Position numbers and translations under genes: made by a program. Below the pieces are notes generated by a model. It was given only the letters and a program-made list of their open reading frames with translations. It was not told where the DNA came from and did no database searches. Below, one piece after another: positions 17,043-27,071 of a stretch of 64,000 nt of DNA (its first letter is position 1; each line of letters opens with the position of its first letter). Source of the DNA: Arcobacter sp. LA11 (GTDB taxonomy: Bacteria; Campylobacterota; Campylobacteria; Campylobacterales; Arcobacteraceae); assembly GCF_001895145.1 (NCBI RefSeq), contig NZ_BDIR01000009.1, forward strand, positions 61,646 through 125,645, written 5' to 3'.

Positions 17043-18317
17043 ATGAAGGAGAGAATAGCTATTATTGATGGACTTAGAAGTCCTATTGCTAAAGCAAATG
17101 GTAAATTAGAAAAACTAGGTGCTGATACGCTTGGAGCTATTATCGCAAAGGAATTAGTTCTTAAAAATAATATCGACTATGATAGATTTGATGAAGTGAT
17201 TATTGGAAATGTAGCACAACCTGTAAATGCAGCAAATATGGCAAGAGTTTTAGCAATTAGAGCTGGTTTTCCAGAAAGTACTATTGCTTATACTGTTCAT
17301 AGAAATTGTGCTTCAGGAATGCAATCTATATCTTCATCAATTGAAAAAATAGAAACAGGACAAGGTGAAATATACTTAGCTGGTGGAGTAGAATCGATGA
17401 GTAGTATTCCCCTACTTTATAATGACCAGTTTAAAGACTTTGTCACAAAATTATCTTACGCAAAAACTACATCCCAAAGATTAAAAATATTATCAACTTT
17501 TAGACCTAGTTTTTTAAAACCAATTATTGCATTAATTACTGGTTTAACTGATCCAATCTCTGGTAAAATCATGGGAGTTACAGCAGAAAATCTTGCAAAT
17601 GATTTTAAAATTAGTAAAGAAGCTCAAGATGAATTTGCTTTAAATTCGCATCATAAAGCTCAAAGAGCACAAGAAGCTGGAATATTAGCCGAAGAAATTC
17701 ATCCAATTATGACAAAAGATACTTCCTTTTCAGATGATGATGGGATTAGATTAAATCAAACTATTCAAGCTTTAGAAAAATTAAGACCAATATTTGATAG
17801 AATAAGTGGAACAGTAACCGCAGGAAACTCATCACAAGTTTCAGATGGTGCAGCTATGTTAATTTTAACTACAGAATCTAAAGCAAAAGAATTAGGTGTT
17901 GAACCAATTGGATTTATAAAAGATTATGCATACGCAGGACTAGATGCTTCAAGAATGGGATTAGGTCCAACATATGCAACAAAGAAACTTTTTGATAAAA
18001 CTGGAACAAAACTAGAAGATATAGATTTAATAGAATTAAATGAAGCCTTTGCAGCACAAGTTATTGCAAATATGGAGGCATTTAAATCTGTTGATTATTT
18101 CAAAAAACATCTAAATAGTACTCCTTTAGGAGAAATAAATCCAGATATTTTAAATGTAAATGGTGGAGGAATTGCCTTAGGGCACCCTGTTGGTATGAGT
18201 GGAACAAGAATTGTTCTTCATACTATTAAAGAATTAAAAAGAAGAGGTAAGAAAACTGGTCTAGCCACACTTTGTGTTGGTGGTGGACAAGGTGCCTCAT
18301 TTTTAGTGGAGGTGTAA
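17043..18317 (+). CDS. fadI: Acetyl-CoA C-acyltransferase (3-ketoacyl-CoA thiolase)
   Basis: Thiolase of 424 residues that cleaves 3-ketoacyl-CoA to acetyl-CoA and a shortened acyl-CoA. The acylation cysteine is in VHRNCASGMQSI. The catalytic histidine is in GGGIALGHPVGMSGTR, and the second cysteine in LCVGGGQGAS near the end. ELNEAFAAQ is the usual thiolase segment. The order thiolase then dehydrogenase/hydratase resembles fadI-fadJ rather than fadB-fadA, hence the tentative symbol. The gene is preceded by GGAG and separated from the next start by one base. Confidence 0.93.
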   Translation: MKERIAIIDGLRSPIAKANGKLEKLGADTLGAIIAKELVLKNNIDYDRFDEVIIGNVAQPVNAANMARVLAIRAGFPESTIAYTVHRNCASGMQSISSSIEKIETGQGEIYLAGGVESMSSIPLLYNDQFKDFVTKLSYAKTTSQRLKILSTFRPSFLKPIIALITGLTDPISGKIMGVTAENLANDFKISKEAQDEFALNSHHKAQRAQEAGILAEEIHPIMTKDTSFSDDDGIRLNQTIQALEKLRPIFDRISGTVTAGNSSQVSDGAAMLILTTESKAKELGVEPIGFIKDYAYAGLDASRMGLGPTYATKKLFDKTGTKLEDIDLIELNEAFAAQVIANMEAFKSVDYFKKHLNSTPLGEINPDILNVNGGGIALGHPVGMSGTRIVLHTIKELKRRGKKTGLATLCVGGGQGASFLVEV

Positions 18318-18318
18318 G

Positions 18319-20436
18319 ATGGCAAATTTAGATTTAAAAATTGAAAATAGTATTGCAACCATTACTTTTGATTTACAAAATGAAAAAGTAAATAAACTAA
18401 GTTTTAAAGTTTTAGAAGAATTAGAAGCTTTATTAGACCAAATCAAAAATGATTCATCAATAAATGCTCTTGTAATTCAAAGTAATAAGCCAAATATTTT
18501 TGTAGCAGGTGCTGATATTAAAGAAATAGAAGCCATGAAAACAGAAAAAGAAGTTTATACCCAGATTATAAAAGGTGATGAAATCTTTGATAAACTAGCA
18601 AATTTACCTTATCCTACAATTGCGTATATAAATGGTGCGTGTATGGGTGGAGGATTAGAACTTGCTTTATGTTGTGACTATAGAGTTGCAACAACAGGAG
18701 CAAAAACAAAACTTGCATTTCCAGAAATTAAACTTGGTTTCTTTCCTGGTCTTGGTGGAACACAAAGAGCACCAAGAGTAATTGGACTTATAAATTCACT
18801 AGATTTAATATTAACTGGAAAAACTATTGATTCTAAAAAAGCATTAAGAATAGGACTTGTAAATGAAATCTTTGATAATGGACAAAAAGAGTTTAAATTA
18901 GCTACTTTTATTCAAAAAGCAATCAATGGTGAAATAAAAAAGAAAAAACTATCTTTTATGAATAGTATTTTAGAAAAATATTCATTAACAAGAGAATTTG
19001 TATATTATAAAACTCTAAAATCTATCGAGAAAAAAGTTAATAGGGACTTCAACGCTCCATATATGGCACTAGAAGTTATAAAACAAACTTTTGGCAAAGC
19101 ATATAATGAAGGTATATTTGTAGAAGCAAAAGCCTTTAGTAAACTAGCGGCTACTAAAGAATCAAAATATATGATAGAGCTTTTTTTCCTATTTGAAAAA
19201 TTCAACAAATCTTTTAAAAAAACAGATAAACCTATTTCTGATGTAGTTGTTGTTGGAAATGGAGTTATGGGTAAAGGTATTATTTGGCTTTTCTCAAAAT
19301 TTTTAAGTGAAGTTAGAATTAAATTAAGAAAGATAGAACAAGCAAATTCAATTTTGAGTTTTGTAGCAAAACTATATTCATCTTCTATAAAAAGAAGATC
19401 TATGACAAAAAATCAACTTGAATTTAAATTAAATAAACTTTCATATACAGATAACTATGATGGTATGAACAATACAGAACTAGCAATTGAAGCAATTATA
19501 GAAGATGAAGAAGCAAAAAAAGACACTTTTGCGGAACTTGAAAAAGTATTAGGAAAAGATTCTATCATTGCATCTAATACCTCATCAATTTCCATTGAGA
19601 AATTAAGTAGTGAACTTAAAAATAAAAAGAATTTTGTAGGAGTCCACTTTTTCAATCCTGTAAATATGATGCCTTTAGTTGAAATTATACCTTCATCACA
19701 CACATCTAAAAAAACAATAAACCGTGTTACAGAACTTTTAGTATCTTGTGGGAAAACGCCAATTGTTGTAGGCGATTGTGCAGGATTTATTGTAAATAGA
19801 ATTTTATTACCTTATTTAAATGAAGCTGCTTTTATACTTGAAGAAGGTTTAAGTGTTTCTAAAATAGATAAAGTACTTAAAGACTTTGGTATGCCTATGG
19901 GTCCATTTATTCTTGCTGATACTGTTGGTATTGATATTGGATATAAAGTTACTAAGATTTTAAATGAGGCATATGGGGATAGGATGCCAATGGCTCCCAT
20001 ATTAGATAGAGTATATAATGATTTAAAACTTTTAGGAGCAAAAAATAAAAAAGGTTTCTATATTCATAAAAATAGAAAAACAAAAGTAAATGAAGAAGTT
20101 ACAAAACCATATAATCTAAATAGACAATTTTCTGATGAACAAATTATTCAAAGATGTATTTATATTATGATAAATGAAGCATCTAGATGTTTAGAAGAAG
20201 GTATAGTAAAAAGTGCAGATGTTATAAACTTTGCAATGATTACAGGAAGTGGTTTCCCTCCATATAAAGGTGGATTACTAAACTATGCAAATGATGTTGG
20301 ATTAGAAAATATTTTAAATACATTAAAAGATTTAGATAATAGATATGGGAAAAGATTTAAACCAAGTAACTTACTTATAAAACTTGTAGAAAATAAGAAA
20401 AATTTTAAAACAGGAGAAGAGTTATGGATTTCTTAA
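18319..20436 (+). CDS. fadJ: Enoyl-CoA hydratase / 3-hydroxyacyl-CoA dehydrogenase fusion
   Basis: Multifunctional beta-oxidation enzyme of 705 residues. The N-terminal crotonase domain (about 1-200) shows FVAGADIKEIEAM for the oxyanion hole and the catalytic glutamates around NGACMGGGLELALCCDYR and FPEIKLGFFPGLGGTQR. The NAD-binding dehydrogenase domain starts near residue 310 (VVVGNGVMGKGI), with SNTSSISI and GVHFFNPVNMMPLVEII. Two C-terminal dehydrogenase helical domains follow. It overlaps the next gene by 13 bases. FadB and FadJ are hard to separate by eye; the symbol follows gene order and length. Confidence 0.92.
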   Translation: MANLDLKIENSIATITFDLQNEKVNKLSFKVLEELEALLDQIKNDSSINALVIQSNKPNIFVAGADIKEIEAMKTEKEVYTQIIKGDEIFDKLANLPYPTIAYINGACMGGGLELALCCDYRVATTGAKTKLAFPEIKLGFFPGLGGTQRAPRVIGLINSLDLILTGKTIDSKKALRIGLVNEIFDNGQKEFKLATFIQKAINGEIKKKKLSFMNSILEKYSLTREFVYYKTLKSIEKKVNRDFNAPYMALEVIKQTFGKAYNEGIFVEAKAFSKLAATKESKYMIELFFLFEKFNKSFKKTDKPISDVVVVGNGVMGKGIIWLFSKFLSEVRIKLRKIEQANSILSFVAKLYSSSIKRRSMTKNQLEFKLNKLSYTDNYDGMNNTELAIEAIIEDEEAKKDTFAELEKVLGKDSIIASNTSSISIEKLSSELKNKKNFVGVHFFNPVNMMPLVEIIPSSHTSKKTINRVTELLVSCGKTPIVVGDCAGFIVNRILLPYLNEAAFILEEGLSVSKIDKVLKDFGMPMGPFILADTVGIDIGYKVTKILNEAYGDRMPMAPILDRVYNDLKLLGAKNKKGFYIHKNRKTKVNEEVTKPYNLNRQFSDEQIIQRCIYIMINEASRCLEEGIVKSADVINFAMITGSGFPPYKGGLLNYANDVGLENILNTLKDLDNRYGKRFKPSNLLIKLVENKKNFKTGEELWIS

Positions 20437-22784
20437 TATTTTTAATAATTGTATGTGCGTTAGGATTTTATTCCTTTCCTATTCTTTATAGTTTAATAAT
20501 AATTGGTGTTTACTCATTTGTATTTTTTGATATTTCGTTTTTTATATGGCCTTTCTTAATTGCCATTGCAGTAATTCTTAGTGTCAAACAATTTAGAATC
20601 AAATTTATAACTTCAAAACTAGTAAATTTCATAAATCAAAAAGGTTTAATGCCTAAAATTTCTGCAACAGAAGAAGCAGCACTACAAGCCGGTACAAACT
20701 GGGTTGAGTCAAACTTTTTTGAAGCAAAAGTAGATTTTGATGCAATAAAAAATGAAAAAGTCACAACTCTTACAGAAGAGGAACAAGCTTTCTTAGACAA
20801 TGAAGTAAATGAACTTTGTGAAATGACAACTGATTGGGAAATATTCCAAGATAGAGATTTAAGTCCTGAAGTTTGGAAATATATAAAAGAGAAAAAGTTC
20901 TTTGGTATGATTATTCCAAAAGAGTATGGAGGATTAGGTTTCTCTGCTACTGCTCATTCATATATCATTGAAAAACTTGTTTCACGTTCTCAAGTTTTAG
21001 CAATTACAGTTATGGTTCCAAATTCACTTGGACCTGCTGAGTTAATATTAAAACATGGAACTCAAGAACAAAAAGACAACTATCTTCAAGATTTAGCTGT
21101 TGGTAAACAAGTACCTTGTTTTGGTCTAACAGAACCAAATGCAGGTAGTGATGCCACATCATTAACATCAAATGGTGTGATTTTTAAAGATGAAGAAGGA
21201 AAATTAAAAATTAGACTAAACTTTGAGAAACGTTATATTACTCTTGGAAGTATTGCAACTTTAATTGGTCTTGCATTTAGACTAAGTGATCCTGAACATC
21301 TATTAGGTGATAAAGAAGACTTAGGTATTACTTTTGGTTTAGTAGACCATAAAATAAAAGGTGTTGACAACTCAAGAAGACATGACCCTCTTGGTATTCC
21401 TTTTGTAAACTCTCCATTATATGGTAAAGATGTGATTATAGATATTGATGATGTAATTGGTGGAGTTGATGGTATAGGACATGGTTGGCAAATGTTAGTT
21501 GAGTCTTTATCTATTGGTCGTGGTATTTCACTTCCAAGTGTATCTTTAGGTGGAAGTAAATTTGCACTAAATGTATTATCTTCATATTCTAACTTAAGGG
21601 AGCAATTTGGTTTAACAATTAGTCACTTTGAGGGTGTTGAAGAAAAAATTGCAAAAGTTGCTGCTTTTACATATATGTTAAATGCTGCAAGAAACTATAC
21701 TCTAGATGCAATTGATAATGGACACAAACCAGGAGTTATAAACTCAGTTATGAAATATCATGCAACTGAAAAGTTTAGAGAAGTGATAAATGACTCTATG
21801 GATGTATTAGGTGGAAGTGCAATTATAAGAGGTGAAAAAAATTTCTTAGCTCATGCATATTTTGCACTACCAATTTCAATAACAGTTGAAGGTGCAAATA
21901 TTCTTACAAGAAATCTTATGCAATTCGGACAAGGCTTAATAAAATCACACCCATATATTTATAAACAAATAAATGCACTAAAAGACAATGATGTAAAAGC
22001 ATTTGATGACGCCTTTTTCTCACATGTTGGACTTGCAACTTCTGCACTATGTAAAACAGTTGTTTATTATCTTACTCGTGGATTCTTTGTTAGAACAAAA
22101 GGAGAGTTCCAAAGATATAAGCAAAAACTTGTTTGGGTAAGTGCTGACTTTACATTTTTAACAAACTTAGCTCTTGCAGTAATTGGACCAGCATTGAAAA
22201 AAAGAGAAAATATAAGTGCTAGGTTTGGAGACATTCTTTCTTATAGTTATTTAATAACTGCAACACTAAGAGAGTATGAAAACAATCCAAATAAAGAGCA
22301 TAGGGATTTAGTAGATTATGTTTGTCATTATGCTTTTAATCAAATTCAAATTGCACGTGAAGATATTTATAACAATATAGGTGTACTTAGAATATTTATT
22401 CCATTTATTAAGTTAAATGCAATAGGTATTAAATCTAGTGATAAATTAAATGCAAGAATCGTTTCAAAACTAAAAGACATAGAACATCTAAATAAACTTA
22501 CAGAAAATATTTTTGTATCAACTAGTAAAAAAGATAGATTTACAAAATTACAAGAAGCAAAAAAATTAAATGTAGAAGTAAGTTCTATTTTTACAAAAAT
22601 TAAACAAGCAGTAAAAGATGGTGTAATTGAAAAACAGAGTGTTGATAAAATGATAGAAAAAGCGCTTGAACTTGAATTGATTACTAGTACTGAGTCAACA
22701 AAACTTTTAAAAGCATACAAACTTAAACAAGATATTATTTCAGTTGATGCATTTAAAGTTAGAACGTATAAGGCAATGCGATGA
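20424..22784 (+). CDS. fadE: Acyl-CoA dehydrogenase, FadE type
   Basis: A 786-residue acyl-CoA dehydrogenase, the length class of E. coli FadE rather than the usual 380-residue flavoproteins. Two hydrophobic helices at the N-terminus (IFLIIVCALGFYSFPILYSL and the next 35 residues) suggest membrane association. The FAD/substrate signature CFGLTEPNAGSDATSL lies near residue 235. The C-terminal third beyond about residue 520 is the FadE-specific extension. It makes the first double bond of beta-oxidation. It starts inside the previous gene and overlaps the next by 4 bases, so expression is tightly coupled. Electron-transfer flavoprotein genes are not in the window. Confidence 0.94.
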   Translation: MDFLIFLIIVCALGFYSFPILYSLIIIGVYSFVFFDISFFIWPFLIAIAVILSVKQFRIKFITSKLVNFINQKGLMPKISATEEAALQAGTNWVESNFFEAKVDFDAIKNEKVTTLTEEEQAFLDNEVNELCEMTTDWEIFQDRDLSPEVWKYIKEKKFFGMIIPKEYGGLGFSATAHSYIIEKLVSRSQVLAITVMVPNSLGPAELILKHGTQEQKDNYLQDLAVGKQVPCFGLTEPNAGSDATSLTSNGVIFKDEEGKLKIRLNFEKRYITLGSIATLIGLAFRLSDPEHLLGDKEDLGITFGLVDHKIKGVDNSRRHDPLGIPFVNSPLYGKDVIIDIDDVIGGVDGIGHGWQMLVESLSIGRGISLPSVSLGGSKFALNVLSSYSNLREQFGLTISHFEGVEEKIAKVAAFTYMLNAARNYTLDAIDNGHKPGVINSVMKYHATEKFREVINDSMDVLGGSAIIRGEKNFLAHAYFALPISITVEGANILTRNLMQFGQGLIKSHPYIYKQINALKDNDVKAFDDAFFSHVGLATSALCKTVVYYLTRGFFVRTKGEFQRYKQKLVWVSADFTFLTNLALAVIGPALKKRENISARFGDILSYSYLITATLREYENNPNKEHRDLVDYVCHYAFNQIQIAREDIYNNIGVLRIFIPFIKLNAIGIKSSDKLNARIVSKLKDIEHLNKLTENIFVSTSKKDRFTKLQEAKKLNVEVSSIFTKIKQAVKDGVIEKQSVDKMIEKALELELITSTESTKLLKAYKLKQDIISVDAFKVRTYKAMR

Positions 22785-24904
22785 AAAAAAATTTGCTACT
22801 AAATTCAAATGGATTTATTTTGAATATCTTAGAAAAAGTTTTAGATGCTGATATTGAAATAAAAGGTGTAGAAAATATACCTAAAAATAATCCTAGAATT
22901 TTTGTAGCAAATCACTTTACAAGAATGGAAGCTATGATTGTACCTTATGCAATCTATGACTTAACAGATAAAAAAGTTGGTGTTATTGCTGATGATTCTT
23001 TATTTAAAACATATTTTGGCTCTTATTTAGAAGAGTTAGGAGCAATGAGAAAATCAGAACCATGTAGAAATAATATCATGATTGGAGATTTAATAACTGG
23101 TTGTAAAGACTGGATGATATTTCCAGAAGGAATGATGGTAAAAGCAAAAGATATCACTAAAGAAGGTGATCATTTTTGTGTAAAAATAGATGGAGCTTGT
23201 CAAAGAGTTCATACAGGTTCTGCTTTTTTTGCTTTAAACTCCCAACTTTTGAGAGAAGACTATTTTAACAATAAAATAAAAAATAGTACTAAATTTCAAA
23301 GAAAGTATTTTATTAAAGAGTGTAAAGAAATACAAAAAAATGAAACAATGATAGTACCTATAAACATTACCTATTCAAACTTACGAACAGGTAGAAACTT
23401 TTTAACGGATATGGCTGTTAAATTTTTAGATAATATAGGTGAAAACTTTTTAGAAGAACTAGAGATAGAAGGAAACATTGCACTAAATTCAAAAATTACT
23501 ATTCAAATACTTGAACCAGTAAGTACAAAAAAAATATTAGCTGATATTTATGAGAAAGAGTTAAATCAAGCTAAAATAATCAATAAATACAGATACTCTT
23601 TAACACATAATTTTATGACAAAAATATATAAAAGTTTGACAGTAAATTTTGATCATATATTTGCACTAACACTTTTTATGCATCCTAAAAAAAGAATCAA
23701 TAAAATTCATTTTAAAAGAGTTTTATATCTTGTAGCAAATGCAATTAAAATGAATTGTATGTATTTTAATGAAAACCTAAATGGGGATATTATTAAACTA
23801 GTATCGTACGAACCTTATGAACCTTTTGAAAGCATCCTAAAAGTTGCTCTAAAAGATGAAATCTTAACACAAACAGATGATGAGTATATAATACATAAAG
23901 AAAATCTTTTAAATACATATACCCATCATACAATAAGACTTAGAAATATAATGCGTGTAATCTTAAATGAAGTATTAATCATAGATGAAGTTAACAAGAT
24001 AGTTAAAGATTTAGTTAATCTATCAGATGAAAAAATAAATAAAAAACTATATGAACTTTTAAAAATAGAAGAAGTATTTGAATATGAAAATGACTATGCT
24101 AAATATATTGCCGATGAAGATTTGAAACCAAGAAAAACAGGTATTCCTTTTACCTTTGAAAATAGTGATAGTGAGTCATGTGTAATTACTTTACACGGTT
24201 TTTCTTCTGCTCCTAAAGAAGTATTAGAAATGGCTAAATATATTCATTCAAAAGGTCTCAATGTTTATGCACCAAGACTTAGAGGACATGGAACTAGTCC
24301 AAAAGATTTAAAAGAGACTACTTGGCAAGACTGGTATCTTTCAGTTTGTAGAGCTATTGCAATTGCAACATTAAAATACAAAAAAATATATATAGTAGGT
24401 TTTTCTACAGGGGGACTTTTAGCACTTCTAAGTACAAAAAAGTGTTATGATGAGATTGGTGGAATTATCTGTATAAATGCAGCTTTACATTTAAATGATA
24501 TTAGAATAAAAACTCTTCTACCTGCCCTATCTTTTTGGAATGATTTATTAGAAGCATTCAATGCAAAAAGTTATGTAAAAGAGTATGTAGACAATGATTC
24601 AGAAAATCCTGAAGTAAATTATAATAAACACTATGTAGATTCAATAGAGCAACTAAGTTTACTTATGAAAAAAACTCAAAAAAATATACCTAAAATACAA
24701 ACACCTACATTCATAATTCAAGCAAAAAATGACCCTGTTGTAAATCCAAGTTCTGCTTATGAGATTTATGAAAAAATTAAATCAGAAAAAAAAGAGTTAT
24801 TAATGTTAGATTTAGATAATCATATTATTATAAAAGGAGAAAATACAAAAGAGTTATTTGAAGAGATTTACTCTTTTATTGATATATTAGAAAAGGAAGA
24901 TTGA
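22781..24904 (+). CDS. Fusion protein: PlsC-like acyltransferase plus alpha/beta hydrolase
   Basis: A 707-residue protein with two recognisable enzyme domains. Residues about 30-250 resemble glycerolipid acyltransferases: VANHFTRMEA gives an Hx4E version of the usual Hx4D motif, and WMIFPEGMMVK matches the FPEG motif. A helical middle follows. From about residue 465 there is an alpha/beta hydrolase: VITLHGFSSAPKEV, nucleophile serine in VGFSTGGLLAL, aspartate in AKNDPVVN and histidine in LDNHIII, so the triad looks complete. The gene is embedded in the fad operon (4-base overlap upstream, 1-base overlap downstream). It may link lipid or acyl-ester breakdown to fatty-acid activation. The substrate is unknown. 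Confidence 0.85.
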   Translation: MKKNLLLNSNGFILNILEKVLDADIEIKGVENIPKNNPRIFVANHFTRMEAMIVPYAIYDLTDKKVGVIADDSLFKTYFGSYLEELGAMRKSEPCRNNIMIGDLITGCKDWMIFPEGMMVKAKDITKEGDHFCVKIDGACQRVHTGSAFFALNSQLLREDYFNNKIKNSTKFQRKYFIKECKEIQKNETMIVPINITYSNLRTGRNFLTDMAVKFLDNIGENFLEELEIEGNIALNSKITIQILEPVSTKKILADIYEKELNQAKIINKYRYSLTHNFMTKIYKSLTVNFDHIFALTLFMHPKKRINKIHFKRVLYLVANAIKMNCMYFNENLNGDIIKLVSYEPYEPFESILKVALKDEILTQTDDEYIIHKENLLNTYTHHTIRLRNIMRVILNEVLIIDEVNKIVKDLVNLSDEKINKKLYELLKIEEVFEYENDYAKYIADEDLKPRKTGIPFTFENSDSESCVITLHGFSSAPKEVLEMAKYIHSKGLNVYAPRLRGHGTSPKDLKETTWQDWYLSVCRAIAIATLKYKKIYIVGFSTGGLLALLSTKKCYDEIGGIICINAALHLNDIRIKTLLPALSFWNDLLEAFNAKSYVKEYVDNDSENPEVNYNKHYVDSIEQLSLLMKKTQKNIPKIQTPTFIIQAKNDPVVNPSSAYEIYEKIKSEKKELLMLDLDNHIIIKGENTKELFEEIYSFIDILEKED

Positions 24905-25344
24905 TGCTAAAAACTTTAGAGAATAAACTACATTCTCAAATTCCTATGACAAAACTTATGAAACTACATGTAAAAGCAATTGATAAAGAAAAACTTATTA
25001 CAACTGCACCACTTGATATAAATATAAATGACAAAGGCACTGGTTTTGCTGGAAGCTTAAGTACTATAGTTACAATTTCTGCATGGAGTAGTTGTTTTTT
25101 AAAAATAGACGCACTTGGCTATAAAAACCCAATGATTGCAATTATTAAAAGTGATACAGCATATAGAGCACCCGTTACAAAAGATATATATTGTGAAACC
25201 AATTTGCCTACATATGAACAATTAGAATTAGTAAAAGAAAAACTAAAGTTAAAAGGAAGTGCTTCACTTAAAATAAAATCAAAAATAATCGAAAATGAAA
25301 AAGTTTGTGTAGAGTTTGAAGGAATTTACGTTATCAAGGTTTGA
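24904..25344 (+). CDS. Hotdog-fold thioesterase-like protein
   Basis: A 146-residue protein resembling the C-terminal thioesterase domain of YiiD and DUF4442-type hotdog proteins. The core segments are THE-region ININDKGTGFAGSLSTIVTIS, which holds the helix-start typical of hotdog folds, and SDTAYRAPVTKDIYCE. It probably hydrolyses acyl-CoA thioesters and would recycle CoA in this operon. I take the ATG at 24904, which overlaps the preceding TGA by one base, rather than the TTG one codon earlier. It is the last gene of the fad operon. Confidence in function is moderate. Confidence 0.8.
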   Translation: MLKTLENKLHSQIPMTKLMKLHVKAIDKEKLITTAPLDININDKGTGFAGSLSTIVTISAWSSCFLKIDALGYKNPMIAIIKSDTAYRAPVTKDIYCETNLPTYEQLELVKEKLKLKGSASLKIKSKIIENEKVCVEFEGIYVIKV

Positions 25345-25392
25345 TATAAAGGCTTTTCTATTTAGAAATTCACTTTTTTTATACAACAATTA

Positions 25393-25401
25393 TGTTATAA
25401 T
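25393..25401 (+). promoter_or_regulatory. Extended -10 directly before the 25408 gene
   Basis: TGTTATAAT, an extended -10 element, ends 6 bases before the ATG at 25408. No ribosome-binding site fits between them, so the message is predicted to be leaderless. Confidence 0.55.
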
Positions 25402-25407
25402 CAAACT

Positions 25408-26202
25408 ATGAAAAAACTGATTTTATTATTTATATTCTTAGTATTAACTCTAAATTTATTTGCAAAACATGTTGAAGCAAAATATGATATAACTTATGGA
25501 AACTTTCTAGATTTAGGAATTGCAACAACAACTTTAGAAATAAATAAGAACTCATATAAAATAAAAATTAAAGCCAAAACAACTGGTATGGCAAAATACT
25601 TAACAAATAATCGTGAAGAGATATATGAAAGTTATGGAAAATTTGTTAATAATCAATTTATCCCAAACAAATTTATAAAAACAAAAAAAGATGATTACAA
25701 AAAAAGAGTTAGAATATATACTTTTAACCATAAAGAAAAAAAAATATTAGTAAATGATAAAAAAACTGGTATAGAAAAAAAAATGAATAGTTCATTTAAA
25801 AAAGTGCTTATTAATATAGATGAAGAAAAAAACTCAGAATTAGATTATTTTGCAAAAGATGATATTTTATCACTATTTTTTAATATTAATCAAAAACTTG
25901 TTAAATATGAAAATGGAAAAGAATACACTCTAAATGCAGTTGGTGCTAATAAAACAAAAGGTATTATAAATATTTTAATGCCTACAACAGAAAAATTAAA
26001 ACAGATGAATGAAGTGTTAAAAACAGATGATAAATCAAAATTTACCGCATTTATAAATCAAAAAATATTTCAAAGTAAACGAGGAGAACTACTCATATCT
26101 TTAGACCATAATGGTTTTTGTAGTTATGCTGTGCTAAAAGATGTTTTATTCTTTGGGGATATTGTTGGTAAAATGGTTAAATTTAAAACAGATGAGGGAT
26201 AA
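25408..26202 (+). CDS. DUF3108 family periplasmic protein
   Basis: A 264-residue exported protein with a clear signal peptide (MKKLILLFIFLVLTLNLFAK). The body resembles DUF3108 proteins: a beta-rich domain opening with AKYDITYGNFLDLGIATTTLEI and a later KFTAFINQKIFQ segment. The family has no assigned function; members are outer-envelope or periplasmic. It is followed by an M48 lipoprotein gene after one base, so they form a two-gene operon. A -10 element abuts the start codon. Confidence 0.72.
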   Translation: MKKLILLFIFLVLTLNLFAKHVEAKYDITYGNFLDLGIATTTLEINKNSYKIKIKAKTTGMAKYLTNNREEIYESYGKFVNNQFIPNKFIKTKKDDYKKRVRIYTFNHKEKKILVNDKKTGIEKKMNSSFKKVLINIDEEKNSELDYFAKDDILSLFFNINQKLVKYENGKEYTLNAVGANKTKGIINILMPTTEKLKQMNEVLKTDDKSKFTAFINQKIFQSKRGELLISLDHNGFCSYAVLKDVLFFGDIVGKMVKFKTDEG

Positions 26203-26203
26203 T

Positions 26204-27022
26204 ATGCAAAAAATGATTAAATACATTGTTGTAGTTTGTATAGCTACGCTATTTATAGGATGTACACATAAGGCTCCAGTTACAAAAAGAAGTCAAATGA
26301 TTTTAATGTCACAATCACAAGAATTAGCACTAGGTGAAAAATCTTATAATGATACTCTTAAAAAATCAAAAGTTATCTACAATACAAGAGATGCAAAAAG
26401 AGTAAAAGAAATTGGTTATAAAATTGCAAGAGTTGTAAATAGAAATGATTATAAGTGGGAATTTAACCTAGTTGAAAATAAAGCACAAAATGCTTTTTGT
26501 TTACCAGGAGGTAAAGTTGTAGTTTATACAGGTATTTTAAAAGCTGCAAAAAATGATGACCAATTAGCAACAGTAATGTCTCATGAAATAGCCCATGCAC
26601 TTGCTCGTCACGGTGCAGAAAGAGTAAGTTCAGGGATGGTAGCGAATGGAGCACAACTTATTGGTAATATTATTTTAGGTTCTCAAGCTCCACATCTTAC
26701 GCAATCTTTTAATATTGCTTTTGGTTTAGGAACTCAATATGGAGTTTTACTTCCATATGGAAGGGTGCAAGAAAATGAAGCAGATGAAATAGGTATTCAC
26801 TTAATGTATCAAGCTGGATATAATATCTATGAAGCATTAAATTTTTGGAAAAATATGAGTGGAGGTAAAAAAGAAGGAGCAGAGTTTTTTTCTACTCACC
26901 CAAACTCAAGTACCAGAATGGCTAATATAAATAGAGTTATTTCAGAAATAAAAAAATCTCATCCAAGAATGGAAAATTCAATAAAAAATACTAGTTCAAA
27001 TTTAGGTAAGAAAATCAATTAA
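26204..27022 (+). CDS. M48-family metalloprotease lipoprotein
   Basis: Zinc metalloprotease of the M48 (LoiP/BepA-like) group, anchored as a lipoprotein. The signal ends in the lipobox LFIGC (cysteine near residue 20). The zinc motif HEIAHALARH is present, and the third ligand is the glutamate in ENEADEIG. Family members check outer-membrane protein assembly. I chose the ATG at 26204 because it is preceded by GAGGG and gives a proper lipoprotein signal; the frame is open further upstream but overlaps the previous gene. The 3' end lies within a long palindromic terminator. Confidence 0.92.
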   Translation: MQKMIKYIVVVCIATLFIGCTHKAPVTKRSQMILMSQSQELALGEKSYNDTLKKSKVIYNTRDAKRVKEIGYKIARVVNRNDYKWEFNLVENKAQNAFCLPGGKVVVYTGILKAAKNDDQLATVMSHEIAHALARHGAERVSSGMVANGAQLIGNIILGSQAPHLTQSFNIAFGLGTQYGVLLPYGRVQENEADEIGIHLMYQAGYNIYEALNFWKNMSGGKKEGAEFFSTHPNSSTRMANINRVISEIKKSHPRMENSIKNTSSNLGKKIN

Positions 27023-27039
27023 TTGATTTTCTTACCTAA
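27002..27039. terminator. Bidirectional terminator, 38-base perfect palindrome
   Basis: Two 19-base arms meeting without a spacer at 27020/27021 and centred on CAATTAATTG, with GGTAAG/CTTACC in the stem. It covers the stop codon of the M48 gene and lies between convergent genes. A+T-rich flanks allow termination from both sides. Confidence 0.8.
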
Positions 27040-27071
27040 TTTATAAAATATTAAAAGGTTTTGATAATAAA

